Source of the DNA: Actinomadura bangladeshensis
Lineage (GTDB): Bacteria > Actinomycetota > Actinomycetes > Streptosporangiales > Streptosporangiaceae
DNA: 45,108 nucleotides
Assembly: GCF_004348335.1 (NCBI RefSeq)
Contig: NZ_SMJW01000031.1
Span: 1-45,108, forward strand
Direction of reading: 5' to 3'
Shown piece by piece: positions 31,598 through 40,062 of this stretch. The notes under the pieces were generated by a model. That model did no database searches. It worked only from the letters and a program-made list of their open reading frames with translations, and was not told the DNA's origin. Both the position numbers and the translations under genes were made by a program. Positions within the stretch are counted from its first letter, which is position 1; every line of letters begins with the position of its first letter.

Positions 31598-33781
31598 ATG
31601 ACCATCGGGCTGACCGAGGAGCACCGCGACCTGCGCGACGCCGTGCGCGCCTTCACGTCCCGGCAGGTGGCGCCGTCGGTCGTGCGGGCCGCCGTGGACG
31701 CCGACCGGGAGAAGGCGCCGGCGTTCTGGGACGACCTCGCCGCGCAGGGACTGCTCGGGCTGCACCTTCCGGAGGACGCGGGCGGCGCGGGCTACGGGCT
31801 GGTGGAACTGGCCGTCGTGCTGGAGGAACTGGGGCGCGCCATCGTCCCGGGGCCGTTCCTGCCGACCGTCCTCGCGAGCGCGGTGCTGTCGCGCGCGGGG
31901 CACGCCTCGCACCTGCCGTCGCTGGCGGACGGGAGCGCGGTCGGCGCGGTGGGCCTGGACGCGGGGAGCCTGACCGTTTCCCGCTCCGGTTCCGGTTCCG
32001 GCACCGCGATCACGGTGACCGGTGTCTCGGGCCCGGTCCTGGGCGCCGCACTGGCGGACGTCCTGGTCGTCCCGGCGAAGGACGGCGATGCGGACGCCTG
32101 GCTCGTCCTGCCACGCGACGCCGCGACCGTGGACGAACTGCCCAGCCACGACCTGACCCGCCGCCTGGCCACGGTCGAGTTGGAGAACGCGACTGTACCG
32201 GCCGGGTCAGTCCTGAATCTGGACTCGCAGGCGGTCCGCGACCTCGCGGCCGTGCTGTTCGCCGCCGAGGCGTCCGGCCTGGCCGACTGGGCCACCGCGA
32301 CCGCCGCCGACTACGCCAAGGTCCGCGAGCAGTTCGGCCGTCCCATCGGCCAGTTCCAGGGCGTCAAGCACCGCTGCGCCCGGATGCTCGCGCACGCCGA
32401 GCAGGCCCGCGCCTGCGCCTGGGACGCCGCCCGCGCCCAGGACGAGACCGGTTCGGACGAGGCGTCCCTCGCCGCCGCCGTCGCCGGGGCGACCAGCGTC
32501 CAGGCCGCGTTCCAGACCGCCAAGGACTGCATCCAGACGCTCGGCGGCATCGGCTTCACCTGGGAGCACGACGCGAGCCTCTACCTCCGTCGCGCGCAGA
32601 CCCTCCGCATCCTGCTCGGCTCCACCGCGTCGTGGCGCCGCCGGGTCGCGCGGCTGACCCTGGACGGCGTCCGCCGCGAGCTCAGCGTCGAACTGCCGCC
32701 CGAGGCCGAGGCGGTCCGCGCCGACGTGCGGGCCGAACTGGAGCCGGCCAAGGCCCTGAACGGCAGGGAGCGCGCGACCTACCTGGCCGACCGCGGCTAC
32801 ACGTCCCCGCACCTCCCGGCCCCGTGGGGCAAGGGCGCGGACGCCGTCACCCAGCTCGTCATCGCCGAGGAGATGCGCGCCGCCGGCCTCCGCGCGCACG
32901 ACATGATCATCGGCAACTGGGTGGTGCCGACGCTGATCGCGCACGGCTCGCCGGCCCAGCACGAGCGGTTCCTGCCCGGCTCCCTGCGCGGCGACATCCG
33001 CTGGTGCCAGCTGTTCTCCGAGCCCGGCGCGGGCTCGGACCTGGCGTCCCTGACCACCCGGGCCGAGAAGGTGGACGGCGGCTGGACGATCACCGGCCAG
33101 AAGGTGTGGACGTCCATGGCCCGCGAGGCCGACTGGGGCATCCTGCTCGCGCGCACCGACCCGTCCGTCCCGAAGCACAAGGGCCTGTCGTACTTCCTGC
33201 TGGACATGAAGTCCGCGGGCATCGACATCCGCCCGCTCCGCGAGCTGACCGGCGACACCCTGTTCAACGAGGTGTTCCTGGACGGCGTCTTCATCCCGGA
33301 CGACCTCCTGGTCTCCACCCCGGGCAACGGCTGGAGACTCGCCCGCACGACCCTCGCCAACGAACGCGTCTCACTCTCGAACGACTCGTCCCTCGGCAGC
33401 GGCGGCGAGGCCCTCCTCAAGCTGGCGGCGGACGCCGACGACGAACGGCTCACCACGCTCGGCGGCATCCTCTGCGACGCGCAGTCGAGCAGCCTGTTCG
33501 GGCTGCGCACCACGCTGCGGTCCCTCGCCGGCGGCCAGCCGGGCGCCGAGTCGAGCATCGGCAAGCTGATCGGCGTCGAGCACCTCCAGCAGGTGTGGGA
33601 GACCGCCATGGACTGGATCGGCCCCGAAGCGCTCGCCGGACGCGGCGAGGGCGGCTTGAAGGACCCGACCTGGATGTTCCTGAACTCCCGCAACATGTCG
33701 ATCGCCGGCGGCACGACCGACGTGCAGCTGAACATCATCGGCGAGCGCCTCCTCGGCCTGCCCCGCGACCCGGTGGCGTGA
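31598..33781 (+). CDS. Fused acyl-CoA dehydrogenase, FadE34-like
   Basis: A 727-residue protein made of two acyl-CoA dehydrogenase units. Unit 1, about residues 1-355: LTEEHRDLRDAVRAFTSRQV, ADYAKVREQFGRPIGQFQGVKH and TLGGIGFTWEHDASLYLRR. Unit 2, about 370-727: LFSEPGAGSDLASLTTRAE, ITGQKVWTSMAREADWG, NERVSLSND and a NMSIAGGTTDVQLNIIGERLLG end. Single-chain FadE34 has this build and replaces the usual alpha2-beta2 tetramer; it oxidises steroid side-chain acyl-CoA esters with FAD. It could have another chain-length preference. It lies directly after fadA5 and overlaps the thioesterase gene by one base. Confidence 0.88.
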   Translation: MTIGLTEEHRDLRDAVRAFTSRQVAPSVVRAAVDADREKAPAFWDDLAAQGLLGLHLPEDAGGAGYGLVELAVVLEELGRAIVPGPFLPTVLASAVLSRAGHASHLPSLADGSAVGAVGLDAGSLTVSRSGSGSGTAITVTGVSGPVLGAALADVLVVPAKDGDADAWLVLPRDAATVDELPSHDLTRRLATVELENATVPAGSVLNLDSQAVRDLAAVLFAAEASGLADWATATAADYAKVREQFGRPIGQFQGVKHRCARMLAHAEQARACAWDAARAQDETGSDEASLAAAVAGATSVQAAFQTAKDCIQTLGGIGFTWEHDASLYLRRAQTLRILLGSTASWRRRVARLTLDGVRRELSVELPPEAEAVRADVRAELEPAKALNGRERATYLADRGYTSPHLPAPWGKGADAVTQLVIAEEMRAAGLRAHDMIIGNWVVPTLIAHGSPAQHERFLPGSLRGDIRWCQLFSEPGAGSDLASLTTRAEKVDGGWTITGQKVWTSMAREADWGILLARTDPSVPKHKGLSYFLLDMKSAGIDIRPLRELTGDTLFNEVFLDGVFIPDDLLVSTPGNGWRLARTTLANERVSLSNDSSLGSGGEALLKLAADADDERLTTLGGILCDAQSSSLFGLRTTLRSLAGGQPGAESSIGKLIGVEHLQQVWETAMDWIGPEALAGRGEGGLKDPTWMFLNSRNMSIAGGTTDVQLNIIGERLLGLPRDPVA

Positions 33782-34392
33782 TGACGATCGACCTGCACTC
33801 CGGAACCCGCCCCGCCGGCGTGGACGCGGCCGTCGCGGCGGCCCGCCGCGTCATCGACGCCCTCGTCCGCGCCGGCGACATGACGGACGCCGACATGTCC
33901 GATATCGCCGACCGTCTCAACGCCGTCGCCGACGACCTGGACTCGTCGTCCCCGCCCGTGGACGACCGCCTGGTCGACATGTGGCGCGGCGACGGCATGA
34001 CCCGCCACGACCCGGTCGCCGGGCGGGAGAACCCGATCGCGCCGCCCCTCGACTACACGGCCGTGGACTCCCGCACCATCGAGGCGGAGGCGACCCTCGG
34101 CCTGCCCTACCAGGGGCCGCCGTCATGCGTCCACGGCGGCGTCTCGGCCCTGCTGCTCGACCACACCCTCGGCGTCGCGAACGGCTGGGCGGGCGCATCG
34201 GGCGTGACGGCGGAGCTGACCGTCCGCTACCACCGCCTGACCCCGCTCTTCGAACCGCTCACGATCACCGCCCGCCAGATCTCCGTGGACGGCCGCAAGA
34301 TCCGCACCACCGGCGAGATCAAGGCCGGCGGCGAGACCTGCGTGTCGGCCGAGGGCCTCTTCATCGCCAAACACCCACCACGCCCCCGCTGA
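33781..34392 (+). CDS. PaaI-type hotdog thioesterase
   Basis: A 203-residue protein with an N-terminal helical extension (about residues 1-60, DAAVAAARRVIDALVRAGDM) and a hotdog domain containing LPYQGPPSCVHGGVSALLLDHTLGVANGW (about 108-136), VTAELTVRYHRLTPLFEPL and a GEIKAGGETCVSAEGLFI end. The HGG and following D/H are the usual active-site elements. It should hydrolyse acyl-CoA thioesters, perhaps freeing CoA when side-chain intermediates accumulate. It starts at the last base of the FadE34-like stop codon, so it is translationally coupled. Confidence 0.85.
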   Translation: MTIDLHSGTRPAGVDAAVAAARRVIDALVRAGDMTDADMSDIADRLNAVADDLDSSSPPVDDRLVDMWRGDGMTRHDPVAGRENPIAPPLDYTAVDSRTIEAEATLGLPYQGPPSCVHGGVSALLLDHTLGVANGWAGASGVTAELTVRYHRLTPLFEPLTITARQISVDGRKIRTTGEIKAGGETCVSAEGLFIAKHPPRPR

Positions 34393-34418
34393 CGGAAGTC
34401 TCCGGGCATCATGGACAT

Positions 34419-34586
34419 ATGAGCGATGACGAGCGGTCCGAGAACACGGATGGCCGTTGGCGAGCACTGCCGCCGCGCATCCACCTGGAGGACACGGTGT
34501 CCGGCCAGGAGGTCCCGCCCAAACCCCAGGTGATAGCGGACCCGAGCAGCGCGGAGGTCGACGAGGCCACCCGCTACCCGATCTAG
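34419..34586 (+). CDS. Small acidic protein of unknown function
   Basis: A 55-residue protein with MSDDERSENTDGRWRALPPR at its start and IHLEDTVSGQEVPPKPQVIA in the middle. It has no membrane segment, cysteine or known motif. Similar short proteins with an LPPRI-x-LEDTV-type core are recalled from related actinomycetes, but the family has no assigned role. It lies 26 bases after the thioesterase gene and before a hairpin, so it may be the last gene of the fadA5 transcript. Confidence 0.55.
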   Translation: MSDDERSENTDGRWRALPPRIHLEDTVSGQEVPPKPQVIADPSSAEVDEATRYPI

Positions 34587-34632
34587 CCGCCGATCGCAGA
34601 TGGTCCAGGTAGTCCGGCCTCGGGATCGGCGG
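34587..34632. terminator. Hairpin between convergent genes
   Basis: CCGCCGATC (34587-34595) and GATCGGCGG (34624-34632) are exact reverse complements with a 28-base loop, right after the stop codon of the small gene. It may end the fadA5 transcript and the convergent sigma-factor transcript. Confidence 0.4.
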
Positions 34633-34709
34633 TCTCGCGGACGTTGATCCGGGTCGGCCGGCGCCGCAGCGCACAGGGGCCTGCGTCCAGGGGCCTATGT
34701 CCTGGCCGG

Positions 34710-35633
34710 TCAATCCGTAAGGGGCTGGTTCGCGGCGCGCAGAGCGTCCCAGGCGTCGCCCACGGGGCCGACGTGGTGGAGCTTGTCGGGGTTGTTCACC
34801 GTGCGGATCGTCTGGATCCGGCCGTCGAGGATGTCGAGTGCCCACGTGCTGAGGACCCTGCCGTCCCCGTCGCGGACGATCGCGCCCGGCTGCCCGTTCA
34901 CCTCCCGCTGTTCCAGCACGGCACTGGCCCGGACGAACCGCGAGACGGACCAGGCGAGCGCGTGGGCCACCTTCTCGAGGCCGATGATCTGGCCGCCGAG
35001 CTGCGGGGCCTTGCCGCCGGCGTCGCCGACCATCTGGACATCGGCGGCCAGCAGTTCGCGCAGTCCGTCGACGTCCCCTTCCCGGAAGGCGTCGAGGAAC
35101 CGTCCTGCGAGTTCCGTGCGCTCGGTCTGGTCGGCGGTGAACCGGGTGCGGCCCGCGTCCATGTGGCGGCGGGCCCGTACCGCGAGCTGGCGGCAGGCGC
35201 CCTCGGAGCGTCCGACGGCGGACGCGACCTCGTCGAAGCCGAACCCGAACACGTCCCGCAGCACGAAGACCGCGCGTTCGAGCGGGCTGAGCCGCTCCAG
35301 GAGCAGCAGTGCCGCCATCGACAGCGAGTCGGCCAGTTCCGCCGAGCGCTCCGGGTCCTGGTAGGGGTCGGTCAGCAGCGGCTCGGGGAACCACGGCCCG
35401 GCGTACTCCTCCCGGCGCAACCGGGCCGACCGCAGCACATCGATCGATATCCGGGTGACCACCGCCGAGAGGAAGGACTTGGTGGACATAGGCCGAGTCG
35501 GGGAAGACGTGTAGCGCAGCCAGGTCTCCTGGACCGCGTCCTCGGCCTCGCTGACACTGCCCAGGATCCGGTAGGCGATCGAGAACAGCAGCGGCCGCAG
35601 GTCCTCGAAGGACTCCTCTCCGCCGTCCATCAC
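34710..35633 (-). CDS. ECF41-type sigma factor with SnoaL-like tail
   Basis: A 307-residue sigma factor. Region 2 spans about residues 8-75 (FEDLRPLLFSIAYRILGSVSEAEDAVQETWLRY) and region 4 about 110-165 (LSPLERAVFVLRDVFGFGFDEVASAVGRSEGACRQLAVRAR). A C-terminal SnoaL-like domain of about 120 residues carries VGDAGGKAPQ, matching the conserved DGGGK element of ECF41. In ECF41 this tail controls sigma activity and replaces an anti-sigma factor. The start is ambiguous: GTG 35633 overlaps the SDR stop, or ATG 35630. The gene is second in an operon with an SDR, whose promoter fits ECF41 recognition. Confidence 0.9.
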   Translation of the reverse strand: MMDGGEESFEDLRPLLFSIAYRILGSVSEAEDAVQETWLRYTSSPTRPMSTKSFLSAVVTRISIDVLRSARLRREEYAGPWFPEPLLTDPYQDPERSAELADSLSMAALLLLERLSPLERAVFVLRDVFGFGFDEVASAVGRSEGACRQLAVRARRHMDAGRTRFTADQTERTELAGRFLDAFREGDVDGLRELLAADVQMVGDAGGKAPQLGGQIIGLEKVAHALAWSVSRFVRASAVLEQREVNGQPGAIVRDGDGRVLSTWALDILDGRIQTIRTVNNPDKLHHVGPVGDAWDALRAANQPLTD

Positions 35634-36409
35634 CAGGCCACCGGCCCCTCTTCGGCGAAGAAGCCGGCGGTCGGCCCGTCCGCGTCCAGCGTGGCCAGGC
35701 GCACCACGGTCGCGGCGGCCTGCTCGACGGTGAGGAACCCGGTGTGGTTGTTGCTGTCGGTGTCGACGAACCCCGGGGCGACGGAGTTGACCAGGAAGCC
35801 GTCCTTTCGCAACTCGTTGGCGTAGTGCACGGTCAGCGCGTTGAGCGCGGACTTGGACGGGCTGTACGCCGCCGACGGCAGCAGCGCGGCGAAGGGGCCG
35901 TCCGGGTCGCTGAGCAGGGTGAGCGACGCGGCGTGGCTGCTGACGTTCACGATGCGGGGCGCCGGTGAGCGGCGCAGCAACGGCAGCATCGCGTTCGTCA
36001 CCGCGATCACCCCGAACACGTTGGTCTCGAACACGGCCCTGACCATGTCCAGGTCGACCGTACTCGGCACTTGGTCGGTGGCGTCCTGCGGGGAGACCTG
36101 GCCCGAGCCGGTGATCCCGGCGTTGTTGACCAGCACATCGAGGCGGCCGAACCGCTCCTCGATCAGGCTCACCGCCGCCTCGACGGTGGCCGGGTCGGTG
36201 ACATCAAGGGCGACCGCGTGCACGTCGCCGCCGCCCGCCTCGCGCAGCGCGGCGGCGGCCTCCGCGCCGCGCCGCGCGTCCCTGGCACCGACGAAGACCG
36301 TCATGCCCAGCGCGGCGAGCCGCCCGGCGACCCCGCGGCCGATCCCCTTGTTCGCCCCGGTGACCAGCGCGACCTTCCGCTTCCGGTTCTCCTCGACCTG
36401 CTCGTTCAT
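35630..36409 (-). CDS. SDR oxidoreductase in ECF41 operon
   Basis: A 259-residue classical SDR of the carbonyl-reductase-like type: VALVTGANKGIGRGVAGRLA, VGARDARRG at strand 2 (Arg favours NADP), VLVNNAGITGSG, VNVSSHAAS, YSPSKSALNALTVHYANELR and a SVAPGFVDTDSNNHTGF segment. ATG 36409 has AAGGAG upstream. ECF41 sigma genes typically neighbour a carboxymuconolactone decarboxylase, oxidoreductase or epimerase; this SDR fills that place and is the probable main product of the regulon. The substrate is unknown. Confidence 0.88.
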   Translation of the reverse strand: MNEQVEENRKRKVALVTGANKGIGRGVAGRLAALGMTVFVGARDARRGAEAAAALREAGGGDVHAVALDVTDPATVEAAVSLIEERFGRLDVLVNNAGITGSGQVSPQDATDQVPSTVDLDMVRAVFETNVFGVIAVTNAMLPLLRRSPAPRIVNVSSHAASLTLLSDPDGPFAALLPSAAYSPSKSALNALTVHYANELRKDGFLVNSVAPGFVDTDSNNHTGFLTVEQAAATVVRLATLDADGPTAGFFAEEGPVAW

Positions 36410-36457
36410 GTCCCGCTCCTTAGCGTGTCCCCCGATGAACCCGTTTTCGAGACCCGA

Positions 36458-36484
36458 GACGAGACAGCCACGCCCCCTGTGACA
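36458..36484 (-). promoter_or_regulatory. ECF41-type promoter of the SDR/sigma operon
   Basis: On the minus strand TGTCACA (36484-36478) is followed by exactly 16 bases and CGTC (36461-36458). This is the -35/-10 pair known for ECF41 sigma factors. The predicted start lies about 40 bases before the SDR ATG at 36409. It implies that the sigma factor encoded second in the operon controls its own transcription. Confidence 0.7.
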
Positions 36485-36596
36485 CGCCGACCGGAAACCC
36501 TGCCGAAGCTGGTCCGCGGGTCGAAGCCCTTCATATGCCCGTCCTTCCGTCAGGTTGTACGGGCAAGTCCACGTCGGACGGGCGGGAAGGCCAAGA

Positions 36597-36678
36597 GATG
36601 TAGCGCGGCGCTTAATGATCGGCTTCGGGCCCAGGGGCGGGGATCTCGCCGGACACGCGGTTCGCCCTGCCACCGCTG
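36597..36678 (+). repeat. Left copy of an ~82-bp direct repeat
   Basis: This stretch aligns with 41426-41506 in the same orientation, with one 1-base gap and roughly four in five bases identical; GCGCTTAATGATC and GGACAC..CGGTTCG stand out. In the right copy it is the leader and first codons of an ArsR-type gene. Here it is a remnant (ATGATCGGCTTCG opens the frame, then the homology ends at 36678). It lies antisense to the last 21 codons of the phosphotriesterase-like gene, which therefore has a chimeric tail. Confidence 0.75.
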
Positions 36679-37682
36679 AAGTAGCGGCGCGGGTTGTCGA
36701 TGAGCATGGTGTCGATCTGGCGGTCGGAGACCCCGGCGTGGCGCAGCGCCGGAAGGACCGTGTCGTGGATGTGCGTGAACTGCCAGTTCGGAGCGAGTTC
36801 TTCCCGGACGCCGGGTGGGAACCAGTCGATGTGGCAGGAGGCGTCGTGTGAGAGCACCATCCTCTCGGCCAGTCCCTGCTCGGCGAGTTTGGCGACGGTG
36901 GTCACCCGCTGGTCGCCGGGCAGCAGGATGTCCAGGCCGAAGCGGTCCATCCCCACATAGGAGCCGTTGTCGATGAGTTCCCGGAGGTAGTCCAGGTCCG
37001 TGGTGTCGCCGCTGTGCGCGATCACCACCGCGCCGAGATCGACGCCTTCCTCGGTCAGGATCCGCTGTGCGAGCAGTCCGGTGCGTGCGGCCGGGTTGGT
37101 GTGCACGGTGATGGGTGCTCCCGTGCGCTTGTGCGTCTCGGCCACGGCCCGCAGCACCCGTTCGACTCCGGCGGTCAACTCCCCTTCGAGTGCGCATTTG
37201 AGGAAGGCGGCCTTGATCGCCGTCCCCGCGATTCCCCGTGTCAGGTCTCGGACGAACAGCGAGACCATCTGCTCGTCATTGCCCAGCGCCGTTTTCGGGC
37301 CGTTGTACTCGAAGAAGTGCGGGAGATCGTTGTAGGTGTAGATCCCGGTCGCCACGATGATGTTGATGTCGACCAGCGCGTTGACCCGGGCGACGCGCGC
37401 GACGTCGCGGCCCAGGCCGATCACCGTCGGGTCGACGATCGTGTCCACACCCGCCTGCTTCAGCGCGGTGAGCTTGCTCACCGCTTCGGCGATCCGTACG
37501 TCCTCCTGCCACAGATGCGGGTAGTTGAGGTGGATCTCCGGGTCTGTCACGAAAACGTGTTCGTGCATCAGGACCGACTTCAGTTCGGTGACCGGCAGTC
37601 GCCCGCGCACCGTCTCCACCGAGGGCTGGGGCGCCCGGTCCTGGACGGGGGTCGAACCGCCGGAGGATGGTGCGTCGGACAT
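36612..37682 (-). CDS. Phosphotriesterase-family metal hydrolase
   Basis: A 356-residue amidohydrolase-fold protein with the full two-metal site: His40 and His42 in MHEHVF, Lys162 (likely carboxylated) in AAFLKCAL, His194 in TVHTN, His223 in IAHSGDT and Asp280 in SHDASC. This group includes lactonases and phosphotriesterase-like proteins; the substrate is unknown, and a lactone is a reasonable guess. The N-terminal 25 residues are Ser/Pro-rich and not conserved. The last 21 residues (after NPRRYFSG) are read from the antisense of an ArsR-gene remnant, so the original C-terminus was replaced. It is divergent from the MMPL gene. Confidence 0.85.
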   Translation of the reverse strand: MSDAPSSGGSTPVQDRAPQPSVETVRGRLPVTELKSVLMHEHVFVTDPEIHLNYPHLWQEDVRIAEAVSKLTALKQAGVDTIVDPTVIGLGRDVARVARVNALVDINIIVATGIYTYNDLPHFFEYNGPKTALGNDEQMVSLFVRDLTRGIAGTAIKAAFLKCALEGELTAGVERVLRAVAETHKRTGAPITVHTNPAARTGLLAQRILTEEGVDLGAVVIAHSGDTTDLDYLRELIDNGSYVGMDRFGLDILLPGDQRVTTVAKLAEQGLAERMVLSHDASCHIDWFPPGVREELAPNWQFTHIHDTVLPALRHAGVSDRQIDTMLIDNPRRYFSGGRANRVSGEIPAPGPEADH

Positions 37683-37766
37683 GGTCGTTCCCGTCGGTTG
37701 GTGGATGTCCTGCTCAAGGCCCGTGACCGGCCCGCGAGCGGCGGGGCCACCTGCTAGTCACTCTGA

Positions 37767-37787
37767 GTAGTTATAACATGACTACTT
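37767..37787. promoter_or_regulatory. Palindromic operator in PTE/MMPL divergent region
   Basis: AGTAGT (37767-37772... reading from the A at 37766) and ACTACT (37781-37786) are inverted arms around TATAACATG. The AT-rich centre holds TATAAC (37772-37777) as a possible -10 for the MMPL gene, and the palindromic GTTATAAC also gives TATAAC on the other strand for the hydrolase. AGTTATAACAT (37769-37779) recurs with one change at 41377-41387 before the ArsR-type gene. Confidence 0.5.
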
Positions 37788-37815
37788 GTATCCGACGCAG
37801 GACTTGGGGGGCGTG

Positions 37816-40062
37816 CGGAACGTGGCCGGGTGGGCGGCAGGGGTCGTACGCGTGCGGTACTGGGTGCTGGCGATGACGTTGCTGGTGCTGGGGGGCGCGG
37901 CATGGGCCGGGGCCGGAGTGCACGACCGGCTGGTGATGGGCGACAACCTGCCGGTCTCCACCCGGTCGGCGCAGGCCGATCGGTGGCTGCGCACGCACGC
38001 CGGAGCGGGCAAGCCCGACCTCGTCGTGGTGGCCGAGGTGACCGCCGGGCCGGCGGGCGCGGCGGCGGGCGGGGTCGATGACGTGCGGGCCGCGGCGGCG
38101 GGCCGGCGTCTGACGGCGGCGCTGGCCGCCGATCCCGGGGTGTCGCTGGCCAGGTCGTACTGGGCCGGCGGCGACCGCGGCCTGCGATCCTCTGACGGCC
38201 GCAGCGCGGTGGCCATGGCGTGGCTGCGCGGAGATCTGCAGGACCGTTTGCGGACCACCCGCCGGCTGGTGCCCCGGCTGCCGCGGCATCAGGGGCCGCT
38301 GACGGTGACCGTGGGAGGGGACTGCCAGGTCCGCGTGGAGGCGCAACGGCGGAGCGAGCACGACCTGCGGGTGGCCGAGACGGTGGCGCTGCCACTGACG
38401 CTGGCGGTGCTGCTGGTGGTGTTCGGCAGTCTGGTCGCGGCGCTGATACCGCTGGCCATGGGCGCCTTCTGCCTGGTGGGTGCGATGGCGCTGCTGCGGC
38501 TGCTGAGCGAGGCGACCCCGGTGTCGGTCTACGCCCTCAACATCGCCTCGCTGATCGGGTTCGCGCTGGCGGTGGACTTCAGCCTGTTCATCGTGACCCG
38601 GTTCCGTGAGGAACTGGCCCGGCAGCGGCCCGTCCAGGAAGCGGTGCGGCACGCGATCGCGACCACGGGCCGGGCGATGGGACTGTCGGCGATCAGCGTG
38701 CTGACCGCGCTGGCCGCGCTGCTCGTGATCCCCTCACCGATCGTCCGCTCGATCGCCTACGGCGGCATCGCGGTGACGGTGCTGGCGGCCATCGCCGCGC
38801 TGGCGGTGCTGCCGGCCGCGCTGGCGGTGCTGGGCGCCGGAGTGGACCGGCTGGCGGTCCCGGGCCCGTGGAGCGCGGGGCGCCGGTCCGGGCCCGGCGC
38901 CGCCGCCCAGGGCTCCTCGTTCTGGGCGCGGCTGGCGCGGCTGGTCATGCGGCGGCCGGTGGCGGTGACCACCGCCGCGGGGGCGCTGCTGCTGCTGCTG
39001 GCCACTCCGCTGCCGCACGCGCGGTTCGGGATCGCCGACGAGCGGATCCTGCCGCCGCAGGACCCGGCGGCCCGCGCCGGGCAGCTGATCCGCGACCGCT
39101 TCGACGCCCAGTTGCTGCCGCTCACCGTGGTGCTGCCGCATCGAGCGCACCCCGGCGACTATCCGCGGCGGCTGTCGGCCGTACCGGGGGTCGTCCGGGT
39201 GCAGGCCGCGAACGGGACCTTCGCCGACGGCCGGCGGATCGGTGCGCCGGACGCGCGGTCGGCGCGCTACAGCGTCCCGGCCGGCACCTGGATGGCGGCC
39301 ACCACCGCCGTCGCCCCCTATGATCACGCCGCCGCCGCCATCGCCGAGCGGCTGCGCGCGGTCGCCGCCCCGGAGCGGGCGCTGGTCGGCGGCCCCGGCG
39401 CCGAACTCGCCGACACCCGCCGGCTCGTCGGCAGGCGGCTGGCCTGGATGGTGGCGATCATGGCACTGGCGACCATCGGCGTGGTCATGTGGATGACCGG
39501 CAGCCCGCTGCTGGGCCTCAAGGCGCTGCTGCTCAACGCGCTCACCCTGACCTCGACGTTCGGGGTGCTGGTGGCGGTCTTCCAGGACGGCCGTCTGCAC
39601 CGGCTGGTCGGCGAGTTCAGCACCACCGGCACCCTGGACGTGATCATGCCGGTCGTGGTGCTGGGCGTGGCGTTCGGGGTGTCGATGGACTACGAGATGT
39701 TCCTGCTCGCCCGCATCACCGAGGAGTACCGCCGCCACGGCGACACCTCGGCCGCGGTGATCGCGGGCCTGCACCGCACCGGTCGCCTGTTCACCTGCGC
39801 CGCAGCGGTGTTCGCACTGGTCATGGCGGCCATGGCGACCTCCTCGGTGGTGCTGGTGAAGATGGTCGCCGTGGGCGTGCTGACGGCCGTCCTGGTGGAC
39901 GCCACCCTCGTGCGCGCCCTGCTGGTCCCGGGGATCATGAGGCTGGCCGGCCGCGCGAACTGGTGGTCGCCCTGGCGCGCGTCACCGCCCGCCCGCCGGC
40001 CGGCCGCCGCCCCGGCGGCTGCCCCGGCCGCCGCCGCGATCAGAACTGATACTTCCCTTTGA
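37816..40062 (+). CDS. MMPL-family RND transporter
   Basis: A 748-residue membrane protein of the MMPL/RND superfamily with about 11-12 helices in two halves. First half: one helix (VRVRYWVLAMTLLVLGGAAW), an outer domain with VVVAEV, then helices from LPLTLAVLLVVFG to the AVDFSLFIVTRFREEL motif and SAISVLTALAALLVI. Second half: LLLLLATPLPHARFG, a second outer domain, then MWMTGSPLLGLK and the GVSMDYEMFLLARITEEY motif; these Asp residues relay protons. It probably exports a lipid or other hydrophobic product. The start is uncertain (GTG 37816, 37825, or TTG 37786). Its end overlaps the convergent oxoamine synthase gene by 23 bases. Confidence 0.85.
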   Translation, partial: RNVAGWAAGVVRVRYWVLAMTLLVLGGAAWAGAGVHDRLVMGDNLPVSTRSAQADRWLRTHAGAGKPDLVVVAEVTAGPAGAAAGGVDDVRAAAAGRRLTAALAADPGVSLARSYWAGGDRGLRSSDGRSAVAMAWLRGDLQDRLRTTRRLVPRLPRHQGPLTVTVGGDCQVRVEAQRRSEHDLRVAETVALPLTLAVLLVVFGSLVAALIPLAMGAFCLVGAMALLRLLSEATPVSVYALNIASLIGFALAVDFSLFIVTRFREELARQRPVQEAVRHAIATTGRAMGLSAISVLTALAALLVIPSPIVRSIAYGGIAVTVLAAIAALAVLPAALAVLGAGVDRLAVPGPWSAGRRSGPGAAAQGSSFWARLARLVMRRPVAVTTAAGALLLLLATPLPHARFGIADERILPPQDPAARAGQLIRDRFDAQLLPLTVVLPHRAHPGDYPRRLSAVPGVVRVQAANGTFADGRRIGAPDARSARYSVPAGTWMAATTAVAPYDHAAAAIAERLRAVAAPERALVGGPGAELADTRRLVGRRLAWMVAIMALATIGVVMWMTGSPLLGLKALLLNALTLTSTFGVLVAVFQDGRLHRLVGEFSTTGTLDVIMPVVVLGVAFGVSMDYEMFLLARITEEYRRHGDTSAAVIAGLHRTGRLFTCAAAVFALVMAAMATSSVVLVKMVAVGVLTAVLVDATLVRALLVPGIMRLAGRANWWSPWRASPPARRPAAAPAAAPAAAAIRTDTSL

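Noticed and set aside
34590..34709. Small minus-strand gene before the ECF41 factor's 3' end (RINVRETADPEAGLPGPSAIGG)
   Set aside because: It has no start with a ribosome binding site and no conserved motif, and it lies over a hairpin.
36555..36851. Plus-strand gene of 98 codons containing the ArsR-like start
   Set aside because: Homology to the ArsR-type protein ends after about 21 codons; the rest is antisense to the phosphotriesterase-like gene.
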